Source: Salegentibacter sp. (lineage in GTDB: Bacteria; Bacteroidota; Bacteroidia; Flavobacteriales; Flavobacteriaceae). From it: a DNA stretch of 64,000 bases. The translations under genes and the position numbers were made by a program. Below are positions 8,702-17,111 of the stretch, piece by piece. Below the pieces are notes generated by a model. It saw only the letters and a list, made by a program, of their open reading frames with translations. It ran no database searches and had not been told where the DNA came from. The DNA lies in contig CP051246.1 in NCBI GenBank assembly GCA_017795085.1, positions 2,668,514-2,732,513 on the forward strand, read 5' to 3'. The stretch's first letter is position 1. Each line of letters begins with the position of its first letter.

Positions 8702-8766
8702 TTATTAATGCGACTTTGTTGCAAAATTAATAAATTTTACTATTTTTACCAAAAATCATAAAAATT
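8702..8766. promoter_or_regulatory. Divergent promoter/operator between fur-like and Rid-like genes
   Basis: The 65-bp intergenic region holds an AT-rich inverted repeat AAAATT-AATA-AATTTT (8,723-8,738) between the two start codons. Fur-type repressors bind AT-rich inverted repeats of similar size, so this is a candidate autoregulatory operator. The base composition makes chance matches likely. Confidence 0.35.
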
Positions 8767-9303
8767 ATGAACAAACACAGTTGTTATTCAAGTAATCTTT
8801 TTAAAGTTGCGATAATCGCCTTATTGCTTTTTACTACATTTGGTTGCAACAAAACACCTGAAGAGACACAAAAAGCAGTCGAAAGCAAAAGCGAAGTAGC
8901 AAAACCAGATAAACCAGAATATTTCCTTTTACGTCCTGATTTAGAAAAAATGTACGGCTACACACAAGCAGTCAGAGTTGGGAATATTGTCAAAATTGGC
9001 GGTGTAATAAGTATTGACGACAAAGGCAATCCAACAGGTAAAGATGATTTTATGCAACAAATGAAAAATTGCTATGCCAGTTTAGAAAAGGTGCTAAATC
9101 ACTATGGCTGTACCTTTGACGATGTAATCGTCGAAAATTTATATACAACGAGTATGAGCGAACTTCAAAAAAACGCTTCCTATCGACAAGAAATTTACAA
9201 AAATCATTTTCCGACAGGCAGTTGGATTGGCATAAAAGAACTTGGATTGCCCGAAATGATGATTGAGATAGAAATTGAGGCTTTAATTCCAAAAGAACAA
9301 TAA
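8767..9303 (+). CDS. Rid/YjgF-family protein with lipoprotein signal
   Basis: The 178-aa protein has a lipoprotein signal peptide (hydrophobic core KVAIIALLLFTTFGC, lipid-modified Cys at residue 27) followed by a Rid domain (about residues 50-176: VRVGNIVKIGGVISIDDKGNPTG, FDDVIVENLYTT, GSWIGIKELGLPEMMIEIEIEAL). Cytosolic RidA enzymes hydrolyse reactive imines from PLP enzymes, but an exported, membrane-anchored Rid domain must act outside the cytosol, so its substrate may differ. The usual catalytic Arg of RidA is not evident. It forms an operon with the DinB-like gene 6 bases downstream and is divergent from the Fur-like gene. Confidence 0.8.
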   Translation: MNKHSCYSSNLFKVAIIALLLFTTFGCNKTPEETQKAVESKSEVAKPDKPEYFLLRPDLEKMYGYTQAVRVGNIVKIGGVISIDDKGNPTGKDDFMQQMKNCYASLEKVLNHYGCTFDDVIVENLYTTSMSELQKNASYRQEIYKNHFPTGSWIGIKELGLPEMMIEIEIEALIPKEQ

Positions 9304-9309
9304 CAATAG

Positions 9310-9750
9310 ATGAAAACATTTTTTAAAGAGCTTTTTGATTACAACAACCATTTCAACACGAAATTGGCGAAATTAATTTTAGCCAACCAAAGAAATACAC
9401 CCAAAAAATCCATCCAACTATTTTGTCATATTCTCAACGCACACGAAATCTGGAATTCGAGAATACAAGGGAAAGCAAATGTTTATCGAGTTTGGGACAT
9501 TCACAATCCCAACGATTTTCACGAGATAATACGATTGAACGGAGAAACTACTAACACTATCATCGAAAAACTACCTTTAAACGAAATGATTGAATACTCG
9601 AAAAGCAAAACACAGAAAAAAATTAGTGATGTTCTGTTTCACATCATAAACCATTCAACCTATCATCGTGGTCAAATTGCAACGGAATTTAAAGAAAACG
9701 GAATTGAACCAATCCCAACAGATTTCGTACATTACGAAAGAAAAGGCTGA
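9310..9750 (+). CDS. DinB-family four-helix metalloprotein
   Basis: The 146-aa protein shows the DinB/YfiT layout: helix 1 with LFDYNNHFN, a first metal His in FCHILNAHEIW and the C-terminal pair in HIINHSTYHRGQIA. This triad binds a divalent metal in the family. Members include small-thiol-dependent S-transferases; the actual reaction here is unknown. It starts 6 bases after the Rid-like gene, so it is co-transcribed with it and probably under the same Fur-type control. No signal peptide, so cytosolic. Confidence 0.8.
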   Translation: MKTFFKELFDYNNHFNTKLAKLILANQRNTPKKSIQLFCHILNAHEIWNSRIQGKANVYRVWDIHNPNDFHEIIRLNGETTNTIIEKLPLNEMIEYSKSKTQKKISDVLFHIINHSTYHRGQIATEFKENGIEPIPTDFVHYERKG

Positions 9751-9790
9751 TATTGACCCAAAGGAATTTCATAACAGAACGTAAAAAACG

Positions 9791-9925
9791 TGCCACATCG
9801 GCTATAAGCAATTGGGGTTTAAGTGCTTAAATGAAAAATAAATGAGTAAATCAAAGGCCAATACTAAACTGAAAAGTAAGAGCAAAAAATCCCCACCTGC
9901 TCATAGCCGAGAACCGTTGGCAAGC
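9791..9925 (+). repeat. attC-like palindrome between DinB and hydrolase cassettes
   Basis: The best-preserved, intron-free site. TGCCACA (9,791-9,797, right arm of the preceding cassette) is followed by TCGGCTATAAGCAATTGGGG (9,798-9,817), which pairs with CCCCACCTGCTCATAGCCGA (9,891-9,910) across a 73-nt loop. It ends in GTTGGCAAGC (9,916-9,925), the left arm of the next cassette. Confidence 0.65.
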
Positions 9926-9948
9926 TGAAAAAAACAAACACGACAAAA

Positions 9949-10491
9949 ATGAAAAAAATACTATTCATTCACGGCGGTGGAGACGAAGGATACGAAGCTG
10001 ATAAAAAATTAGTAACCTCTCTTAAAAAGACTCTGGGAAAAGATTATAAAATTGATAACCCTGAAATTCAATTTAAGGAAAATGAACCTGATTATGGTTG
10101 GTCAATGCAAATAAGCAATCATATTTCTGACAATGAAGACAATTTGATTTTAGTAGGACATTCTTTCGGAGCTTCTATGACTCTAAAGCTTTTGTCCGAA
10201 AATCCAATTCAAAAAGAAATTAAGGGGATTTTTCTCATCGCTCCACCTTTTTGGAGTGGCGATGAGGATTGGAAACAGGGCTTGAAGCTTAAAGAAGATT
10301 TTGCTGACAAACTACCTAAAGACATACCGATATTCTTTTATCATTGTAAAGATGATGAGGAAGTTTCATTTTCACATTTTAACGACTATCAAAGAAAGGT
10401 AAAACGAGCAACTTATCGAGAAATTGAAAAGGGTGGACATCAACTAAATAATGATTTGAAAATTGTTGCAATGGATATAAAAGACCTATAA
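9949..10491 (+). CDS. RBBP9/YdeN-like alpha/beta serine hydrolase
   Basis: The 180-aa protein is a small alpha/beta hydrolase. Visible features are the N-terminal strand and oxyanion loop (ILFIHGGGDEGYEAD), the nucleophile elbow LVGHSFGAS, an acid-region DDEEVSF after FFYHC, and the catalytic His in EKGGHQLNN. Length and layout match the RBBP9/YdeN family of uncharacterised serine hydrolases. No signal peptide. It stands alone in its cassette between GTTGGCAAGC (9,916) and the weakly matching AAGCCAGTTGC near 10,508. Confidence 0.8.
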   Translation: MKKILFIHGGGDEGYEADKKLVTSLKKTLGKDYKIDNPEIQFKENEPDYGWSMQISNHISDNEDNLILVGHSFGASMTLKLLSENPIQKEIKGIFLIAPPFWSGDEDWKQGLKLKEDFADKLPKDIPIFFYHCKDDEEVSFSHFNDYQRKVKRATYREIEKGGHQLNNDLKIVAMDIKDL

Positions 10492-10564
10492 TGTTAATGA
10501 ATAGAATAAAGCCAGTTGCTATCGAGTGGATGGCTCCGCCACAAATGACGGAGTGCACCCCTCA

Positions 10565-12430
10565 GTCGAGTAGCGCGGAAGAACTTCCCTTCTACGCCCT
10601 CAGAGGAACCGTGCGTAAGAGTCTCCCCTTACACTGCTCTTATTATCCAACCTTATGGCCATATTCCTAGTTGCCAGTGAACAAATAAGTTGGGCTGTGC
10701 CATCGCAACTTTTTTCAACCAAACGCGTGTTTTGATCTTTCGCCCATACAGCTTTCTATATTTTTGCCGTGACCACCTTTTCAGAATTTGGTTTATATAT
10801 CCCAGAGCCTTCATCATTTCCGATCTATAGAAGCTTCCGTAGTAATTTATCCAACCCCTGAGTACAGGATTTATTTCCTGTGCCAATTTCTGAATTTTAC
10901 TTCCGCTCCTACTGGTCATCCTCCATCCTCTAACTTTGCTCCTGATAGCCATCTTAGCCTTGTTGCTGATTGCTGGTAAAAAGCCTGTGAAGTAAATCCC
11001 TTGCTTGTTTTTGACTTTTCGCCTTCTAAAAGTGTGTCCTAGAAAATCGAACGCAATAATTGGGAACGATTTATTTCGACGCTCCATACCGCAATAGACA
11101 ATCTTGGTCTTCTCCGGATGGAGTTCTAGTCCGCAGGCCTTCATTCTCTCTTCCAGATTCTCCCTTAATTCCCGCGCCTGTGCTTCTGTTTTGCAATGTA
11201 TCACACCATCATCAGCGTATCTTTCGAACGGACAGTCTGGATATTTTATCCGTAGCCATTCGTCCATGCAGTAATGTAAAAAGAGGTTGGCAAGCAGTGG
11301 GCTAATTACAGCCCCCTGAGGCGTCCCTTTTGTCCTTTCTGCAAGAGTTCCATCTGATTTCTTTACAGGTGTTTTGAGCCACCTTTCAATGTAAAGTACA
11401 ATCCATTTACATTGGGTGTGTTTTCGCACTGCTTTCATCAGCAGGTCGTGTGGAATATTGTTGAAGAACCCCTTGATATCGAGATCTAAGACCCAGTCAT
11501 ACTTCCAGCATCTTTTCTTGGTTACTCCTACTGCTTCTATTGCGCTTTTATTCGGCCGATATCCATAAGAATCCTTATGAAATATGCGATCAATCTTGGG
11601 CTCTAGACTTAGTGTGACTACCATTTGAGCGATACGATCAGTTATGGTGGGTATTCCTAGCGGCCGTACACCTCCTCCTTTCTTTGGTATTTCTACCTGT
11701 AATACGGGGGAAGGCATATAACTGCCGGAACTCATCCTATTCCATAATCGGTATAGGTGATTCCTGCGATCCTCTTCGAAATCTTCCAAACTCAAGCCGT
11801 CCACTCCAGCACTACCACGGTTTTGTTTTACCCGCTCATAGGCTTTCTGTACGACGAACTTTGAAATACTAAATGGTTTTGTTTTGATCATTTCAGTACC
11901 TCCTATGGTGTAACCATAGTTTTCTTTGTGATAAAACTGAATAATACATCCCCTTCGCTCCACCTTCCATTACAGAGGTTTCAACACTACTACGAGATGT
12001 TCCGCCCGCGTGCCTCGCATCGGTACTTTTGCTCTTGTGGGGCTTCCACTTGAGGGTTTCCCTTAACATCGAGACGACACGTTCTCACGTTCCGTTTAAA
12101 TGCCTATAATAGATTCACGCTATCTTTACGCCGGATGCCACGGAAGCAGTAATCAGGTTCCCCTTCCATTTATCCCAAAGCAAAGTCAAGACCCTGGTTT
12201 TGACATCTTCTAATCAGCTTTCGACGCTTCTTCAATAGTTTACTTTCGTTCGTCTCTCTATTACATACTTGACATCTCTTATGATGCCTTTTCCTTTATC
12301 GCTTCTCACCAGACCTTTTAAGTCTAGCAACATAAAGGCAGTTTGAAGCCCACGCCTGAACGTCGACTCCGAGGGGCCTACCCTCATCACTTAAACAGCA
12401 CCAAAATATTTTCACACTTTGTTCGTGACA
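10565..12430 (-). mobile_element. Complete group II intron with RT, nested in type A remnant
   Basis: The 5' end is a GTGTG at 12,417 or 12,433 on the minus strand, followed by domain I (GGGTAGGCCCCTCGG, GTCGACGTTCAGGCG). The RT ORF is at 11,891-10,653, then domain V (about 10,608-10,645: GAGCAGTGTAAGG...CTTACGCACGGTTC) and domain VI ending CGCTACTCGAC at 10,565. All parts needed for splicing and retrohoming appear present, so it is a candidate active element. It lies between AGTCAGCCGAAGTCA upstream and TGAGGGGTGCAC downstream, both type A intron sequences. Confidence 0.75.
10653..11891 (-). CDS. ltrA: Group II intron reverse transcriptase/maturase
   Basis: The start is MIKTKPFSISKF at 11,891, because a strong Shine-Dalgarno (AGGAGGT, 11,898-11,904) lies 6 bases before it; an upstream in-frame Met at 11,963 lacks one. 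The 412-aa protein has RT motifs in order: NRGSAGVDGLSLEDFE, EIPKKGGGVRPLGIPTITDRIAQM, DLDIKGFFNNIPHD, GTPQGAVISPLLANLFLHY, catalytic ERYADDGVIH, FDFLGHTF, the thumb (INPVLRGWINYYGSF) and a C-terminal PNLFVHWQLGI. No HNH motif follows. It should bind and mobilise its own intron, and might act in trans on type A remnants, though that is only a possibility. Confidence 0.9.
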   Translation of the reverse strand: MIKTKPFSISKFVVQKAYERVKQNRGSAGVDGLSLEDFEEDRRNHLYRLWNRMSSGSYMPSPVLQVEIPKKGGGVRPLGIPTITDRIAQMVVTLSLEPKIDRIFHKDSYGYRPNKSAIEAVGVTKKRCWKYDWVLDLDIKGFFNNIPHDLLMKAVRKHTQCKWIVLYIERWLKTPVKKSDGTLAERTKGTPQGAVISPLLANLFLHYCMDEWLRIKYPDCPFERYADDGVIHCKTEAQARELRENLEERMKACGLELHPEKTKIVYCGMERRNKSFPIIAFDFLGHTFRRRKVKNKQGIYFTGFLPAISNKAKMAIRSKVRGWRMTSRSGSKIQKLAQEINPVLRGWINYYGSFYRSEMMKALGYINQILKRWSRQKYRKLYGRKIKTRVWLKKVAMAQPNLFVHWQLGIWP

Positions 12431-12790
12431 CACTGACTTCGGCTGACTTCTCTATTATACCAACCCGTGGTTATAGAGACCTCCCCAGGTAAGAACATCT
12501 TCTTTCCCCTGATTCCTGCCGGATCTACTACTTCGGTATTCATTTAAGAAGAAATGTTTAGGACATCACAATGATGTGCTTGCTCATCCAACCCTATAGC
12601 CTCATATCCGGTTCCTGTTCGTCAGTACCAGGGTTTGTAGTCCCGCTTCCTTCAGTCCCAACTTCACAGTTGGCAACCTTGCGGCTTACTAATGGTTCAA
12701 GGCGTCACCCCTGCCCATAAGGGACTTGCACCCTTTAGATTAATCTTTTACCTTTCGGTGAAAGAAAAGATGCCCATGCTGGGCACACAC

Positions 12791-12917
12791 ATTGTATAAG
12801 AGCAATAGCGGGTGAAGTGGTAAAATCAAGGTCTGTGCATTTAATAAACTTTTGTGGTGGCGGACAGGTAATTGCCTTGAAATCCGCTACTGCTCTTATA
12901 CTTGACCGTTGTACAGC
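12791..12917 (+). repeat. attC-like palindrome opening the KAP NTPase cassette
   Basis: GTATAAGAGCAATAGCGG (12,794-12,811) pairs with CCGCTACTGCTCTTATAC (12,884-12,901). It ends in GTTGTACAGC (12,908-12,917), exactly complementary to GCTGTACAA at the cassette's right end (16,119-16,127). The left flank is the 5' end of an intron remnant. Confidence 0.6.
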
Positions 12918-12955
12918 ATTACTCAAAAACCTTAATACCAATTAAAAAAATATAA

Positions 12956-15900
12956 ATGAAAATAAACTACATCCCTGACAAGGAAATAAACCTTAATGAA
13001 AACGATCTACTTGGTGCTAAGCCTTATGCTGAAACATTATCTGAAATCATAGCTTATTCTAACACACCATTTACAATTGGACTTTTTGGAGGTTGGGGAG
13101 TAGGAAAATCTTCAATTATCAAAACATTAGAAGATAAATTCAATGAAGATACAAAATCAGAAATAGCAGTATTTAAATATGACGCTTGGAAATATTCCAA
13201 CGATTCATTCAGAAGAACTTTTCTATATGAATTGAAAGAGTTTTTTAAATTAGAAATGAGCGACACTTTTGATTCTTTCTATGAAGACCGAAGTGAAGAT
13301 ATTGACCATAAACTTGCTGTAAAGAAATATTCTTCTTTATGGTGGCTTTCGCTATCACCTATTTTATTAATCCTGATATGGCTTTTCCCAGGTGAAAGTG
13401 ATTTAAAAATCTCAATAACTATAATTTCTATAATACTCACAGTAATAACATTATTACTAAGAGAAACCTTTGTTCAGTATAAAGTATCTATTTCAAAACA
13501 AAAATTCTTTGCACCTGAACAATTTGAAAAAGTTTTTAGTGAGATTATTGATAAAATAATTAATAAACCAAAAGATAATTGGGAATGGGTAAAGAATATT
13601 TTTTGGAAACCAAAAAAGAAAACAAAAAAATTAGTTATCGTAATTGATAATATTGATAGATGTCATAAAGATTTAGCTTTTGAATTACTTCTAACTATTA
13701 AAAATTTTCTTGAACAAAATGGAGTTGTTTTTATAATTCCGATAGATGAAGATGAAATCAAAAAACATATTCGGAATCAAGGAAATAATCCTAATGAATT
13801 TTTAAGAAAATTATTCAACACCACAGTTACTATAAAGAATGTCTCTGAAGGTGATTTATTTGATTTTGCAAAAAGACTTAATGATAATTATAATTTAGGT
13901 TATCAAATTGAAATAATTTCCATTGTTGCTCAGCAATTTTCAAAAAATCCAAGAAAAATAATTCAATTCCTAAATGTTCTTCAAACAGAAATCTTGCTGT
14001 CCGAAATGCAAGAAAAAACAGATTTGATTCCCAAAGGTTCACTAACAGACAATTTAGCATTTATATCAAAAAAACTAATAATCAGAGAAGAATGGCCTGA
14101 ATTATACAATGAATTTAAAAACAATTCTCACTTATTAGAAAATACTACTAATAGTATCGTTGAAGAAAATGGACATTTTCATATTAATAAATATGAGTTA
14201 AATCTAGAACAACGCAATTTTTTAAGAAGAACAAATCATATAAAACCTAACCATAGTAACTATGAATTATTCTTTATAAATAAAGATTCCTTCAAAGACA
14301 TTCCTGATAAAACAATTAATTTAGTTCAATCAAATGATTTAAAAGGAATTAAAGAACAACTTGAATCTGATGAAATTAAATTTGACAAATTAATTGAATT
14401 TATTGATTTAAGATTTGAGACTGCTTTTAAGAGAGGTGAATTAAAAATCACTATTGTAAACTTAATATCATTAATTTTTTCCCTAGCAAATGATAATGAA
14501 TTGAGAAGTCAGGTAGAAGATTACATTTATAAATCAAGTAAGTTTTTAGGCGGTTTCAGGAGTTTTATAAGTTCCCCAAAACGCAACAATATTCTATCAT
14601 TGATTGATTCAGAGATAACTTTAGAATTTATCAAAAAACATCCTAAATTATCGGATAACATATTAAAAAATCTTTATAATGATATTAATAATAAAGAGGA
14701 TAGTCAGGAGTTAATACTTGAATTTATTGATATTTTTAAAACCGAACCTAACAAGTTAAAAGGTGTTTCTGCTACATTTTCAAAATATTTATCAAATGAC
14801 AAAAACTTCACAGATAAAGCTAAAGAGTTATTGACAGATAAAACTGTCATAGAAAATTTAATCGAAAGTTCACTAATTGATGATTATGTAAATAAAATTG
14901 AGAATAACATTCAGAATGAAGATTCTAATCAAAAATTAGAACTCATAACTCTGTATAATGAGATAATCGGTTTATCGGTTACTCAAATAAACGATGTCAT
15001 AAATAAAATTATTCCATTTTTAAATGCAATAAATGATTTGGTAAAAACACCTTTTTGGTTAGCCAAATTGAATCCATTTATAGTAAGTGCAAAAGACACG
15101 AAAATAAGAACCGATTTGTATAACCTAATTAATGGTAAACAAAATTGGCTATGGCAACAATACAGTTCACAGTGGAATAAAGAAAATTACCAAAACACAT
15201 TAAAGATTTTTCTTAAAACAATTACAGAGCTTTATTGTATTACTGACCAACCAACTCACAAGAAAAATTTATTTTCTTGGTTGAATCAATATTATTCAAA
15301 GAACGAATCGCAAAAATTAATTGTTTTTACAAACAATCTCTTTCATTACATCATTTCTAGATTCAAAACGTATAATTGGCCTTTTGCACAGAATATAATC
15401 AATAGATTTAATCAAGTTACAGATTGGAATACAAAAAAGGAAATCTCGAACACATTACAATTAATGCTTGAAAAAACAAATGCGGAGGAAGGTTTAACAG
15501 AACAACAAATTCAGTCAATTTACACGAGCTATATAAATTTAATTAACGATGATAATGAAGAGGAAATAATACTATGGATTTCGGAATCTCTTGCAAATAG
15601 TGTTCTCGCGAAGGATTTTGAAGAAGTGATATCTAATCAAAGTGATAGTAAAAAATTTGATTTACTAAAGCTACTTATGAGATTAGATAAAAACGTTTTA
15701 ATTGAAAATATCATTACAGCTATTCTTAAAGATATTGAATGTGATAAAATAAATGAAGTTTTTGAAAAAATTGAAACGGAAAAGGTCAGTAAGGATATTG
15801 TCATTAAGTCCATAAAATCTACTTTAAGAGGGATTGACCGTGAAGATTCCAATTTCGAATGTCTTATAGAATCATTTTCCAAATCAAGCTTTTCAGATAA

Positions 15901-16117
15901 GGTAATTCACAATTCAATTGCTGAAAAAATTAAAAACTTGTTGGCAAGAGATGAAAATGAAGAAATTCTTTTTGCATTAAAAATTATTGGCAATCTGGAA
16001 ATTAGTGATTCCAGAAAGTTACAGGCAATTAAGACTCTGATACAAGATATTAATGAAAATAATTTTGAAGGAGAAGACTTAAAATTAATAAAACAAATGA
16101 AATCTGAATATAAATAA
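12956..16117 (+). CDS. KAP-family P-loop NTPase with two membrane spans
   Basis: The 1,053-aa protein has a KAP NTPase domain: Walker A GGWGVGKSS (residues 45-53), two closely spaced transmembrane helices inserted in the domain (about 126-145 and 151-168), and Walker B KKLVIVIDNIDRC (acidic residue 231), followed by IPIDEDEIKKHIRNQ and FLRKLFNTTV. The C-terminal 650 residues are helical and unrecognised. KAP NTPases include PifA, the F-plasmid factor that blocks phage T7, so a membrane-associated defence role is plausible but inferred. The gene is very AT-rich. It is alone in its cassette, with perfectly matching arms at 12,908 and 16,119. Confidence 0.8.
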   Translation: MKINYIPDKEINLNENDLLGAKPYAETLSEIIAYSNTPFTIGLFGGWGVGKSSIIKTLEDKFNEDTKSEIAVFKYDAWKYSNDSFRRTFLYELKEFFKLEMSDTFDSFYEDRSEDIDHKLAVKKYSSLWWLSLSPILLILIWLFPGESDLKISITIISIILTVITLLLRETFVQYKVSISKQKFFAPEQFEKVFSEIIDKIINKPKDNWEWVKNIFWKPKKKTKKLVIVIDNIDRCHKDLAFELLLTIKNFLEQNGVVFIIPIDEDEIKKHIRNQGNNPNEFLRKLFNTTVTIKNVSEGDLFDFAKRLNDNYNLGYQIEIISIVAQQFSKNPRKIIQFLNVLQTEILLSEMQEKTDLIPKGSLTDNLAFISKKLIIREEWPELYNEFKNNSHLLENTTNSIVEENGHFHINKYELNLEQRNFLRRTNHIKPNHSNYELFFINKDSFKDIPDKTINLVQSNDLKGIKEQLESDEIKFDKLIEFIDLRFETAFKRGELKITIVNLISLIFSLANDNELRSQVEDYIYKSSKFLGGFRSFISSPKRNNILSLIDSEITLEFIKKHPKLSDNILKNLYNDINNKEDSQELILEFIDIFKTEPNKLKGVSATFSKYLSNDKNFTDKAKELLTDKTVIENLIESSLIDDYVNKIENNIQNEDSNQKLELITLYNEIIGLSVTQINDVINKIIPFLNAINDLVKTPFWLAKLNPFIVSAKDTKIRTDLYNLINGKQNWLWQQYSSQWNKENYQNTLKIFLKTITELYCITDQPTHKKNLFSWLNQYYSKNESQKLIVFTNNLFHYIISRFKTYNWPFAQNIINRFNQVTDWNTKKEISNTLQLMLEKTNAEEGLTEQQIQSIYTSYINLINDDNEEEIILWISESLANSVLAKDFEEVISNQSDSKKFDLLKLLMRLDKNVLIENIITAILKDIECDKINEVFEKIETEKVSKDIVIKSIKSTLRGIDREDSNFECLIESFSKSSFSDKVIHNSIAEKIKNLLARDENEEILFALKIIGNLEISDSRKLQAIKTLIQDINENNFEGEDLKLIKQMKSEYK

Positions 16118-16118
16118 C

Positions 16119-16177
16119 GCTGTACAATAACTAAGTATTCGGCCCGCCGATAGGCCAGGGCTGAATATCTTGTTGAC
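16119..16177 (+). repeat. attC-like palindrome after the KAP cassette
   Basis: Begins with the arm GCTGTACAATAAC, then AGTATTCGGCCC pairs with GGGCTGAATATCT, and it ends TGTTGACGGATCC. The layout matches 497-558 and 2,799-2,858 (AATAACTAAG...GTTGAC), but the stem bases differ in a compensatory way (GCGTTC/GAACGC versus GTATTC/GAATAT), which suggests the fold is what is conserved. Confidence 0.6.
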
Positions 16178-16338
16178 GGATCCGGTTCCCCCTCTATGGG
16201 GAATGCCTTTTTATTCTGTATTATTCTGGATTTTTATTGCGGTAGATGAGCCACAATTTTTGTTGGATTTTTTAGGCTCCGACATTTTTCTAGTGACTTA
16301 AATCAAGATTTCTTATTTTTGTTATAAATGACTAGGCG

Positions 16339-16560
16339 ATGAATATTCAGGCAGAAAAGATAGAATTGGCAAAATTGTTATTAAATACCAATAATCCTAA
16401 GGTTATTCAATCAATAAGACAGATCTTTAAAAAAGAGGACACTCTGGATTTTTGGGATGAACTAACTTCTGATCAGAAAAAAGAAATAAAAACTGCCAGA
16501 AAACAAATAAAAGAGGGGAAATCCTCCGACTACGAATCATTTATGGGCAAACATAGATAA
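16339..16560 (+). CDS. Antitoxin of a RelE/ParE-type module
   Basis: A 73-aa protein, acidic and basic by turns, with an N-terminal helical dimer region (QAEKIELAKLLLNTNNPKVIQSIRQIF) and a C-terminal charged tail (DQKKEIKTARKQIKEGKSSDYESFMGKHR), the layout of small antitoxins that pair with ParE/RelE toxins in Bacteroidota. The stop codon overlaps the toxin ATG by one base, which indicates translational coupling. It would neutralise the toxin and repress the operon. Upstream, TTTTTGTTATAAATG (16,315-16,329) may hold the promoter. Confidence 0.75.
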   Translation: MNIQAEKIELAKLLLNTNNPKVIQSIRQIFKKEDTLDFWDELTSDQKKEIKTARKQIKEGKSSDYESFMGKHR

Positions 16561-16844
16561 TGAGTAGGAAAATTATTATATCCTCCATCGCAGAAGAAAG
16601 ATTAGAATTACTTTTTAAATACCTTTTGGAAGAGTGGTCTTATAAAGTGAAAGCCGACTTTATAAAAAAGCTGGACAAGAATATTCAAATTATTAAAAAT
16701 CAACCGGAGAGTTTTCCGGAATCTGAAAGAGAAAGTGGTTTAAGAAGATGTGTAATCACTAAACAAACTACACTATACTACGAATTTAATAATTCAGCAA
16801 TTTATATACTTACTATTTTCGATACACGTCAAGATCCAAAATAA
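16560..16844 (+). CDS. RelE/ParE-family toxin
   Basis: The 94-aa protein has the RelE/ParE fold signature: IISSIAEERLELLFKYLLEEW at the N-terminus, KKLDKNIQIIKNQPESFPES in the middle, and the strand-rich end RRCVITKQTTLYYEFNNSAIYILTIFDTRQDPK, where Arg in TIFDTRQ is the conserved C-terminal motif. RelE relatives cleave mRNA at the ribosome; ParE relatives poison gyrase; the sequence alone does not decide. It is coupled to the antitoxin by a 1-base overlap. This module could stabilise the array against deletion. Confidence 0.85.
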   Translation: MSRKIIISSIAEERLELLFKYLLEEWSYKVKADFIKKLDKNIQIIKNQPESFPESERESGLRRCVITKQTTLYYEFNNSAIYILTIFDTRQDPK

Positions 16845-17040
16845 GTTAAATAAGGATTTTTAAAGCTGAAAAACAAAAGCTTGGTATTGGCACTACAACT
16901 TCATTTTTAATATCAAGCCACCAAAAAAACAGATGAGGGTAATCTGGGAAAATTAAAACCGGATAACCCCTAAATTTTGGATTAAAAACAGATTACAAGT
17001 ATTTTTAACCCATAACATGGTAGTTTTGAGACAGACTGAC

Positions 17041-17050
17041 GTTGGCGGTC
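17041..17050 (+). repeat. Left cassette arm of the VOC/Arr unit
   Basis: GTTGGCGGTC at 17,041-17,050 is complementary in nine of ten positions to GAACCGCCAAT around 18,413-18,423, the right end of the same two-gene unit, where an intron remnant begins. No full palindrome could be traced to its left (16,845-17,040 holds nothing else recognisable). Confidence 0.45.
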
Positions 17051-17111
17051 ATTGTGAACCGATAGTGTTAAACAAAACGAGGAAGCAAGCTGAAAATTGA
17101 AAGTAAAAGAT

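Larger units (their letters stand above)
10522..12790 (-). mobile_element. Group II intron remnant, type A copy 3, hosting another intron
   Basis: The minus-strand 5' end is at 12,788-12,790 (GTGTG-CCCAGCATGGGC) with the same domain I landmarks as the other type A copies and more internal sequence (12,440-12,600). The 3' end (domain VI stem, CCATCCACTCGA) is at 10,522-10,563. The intervening RT and domain V are gone or displaced: the complete intron at 10,565-12,430 lies between. The right boundary again abuts an attC-like palindrome. Confidence 0.65.
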
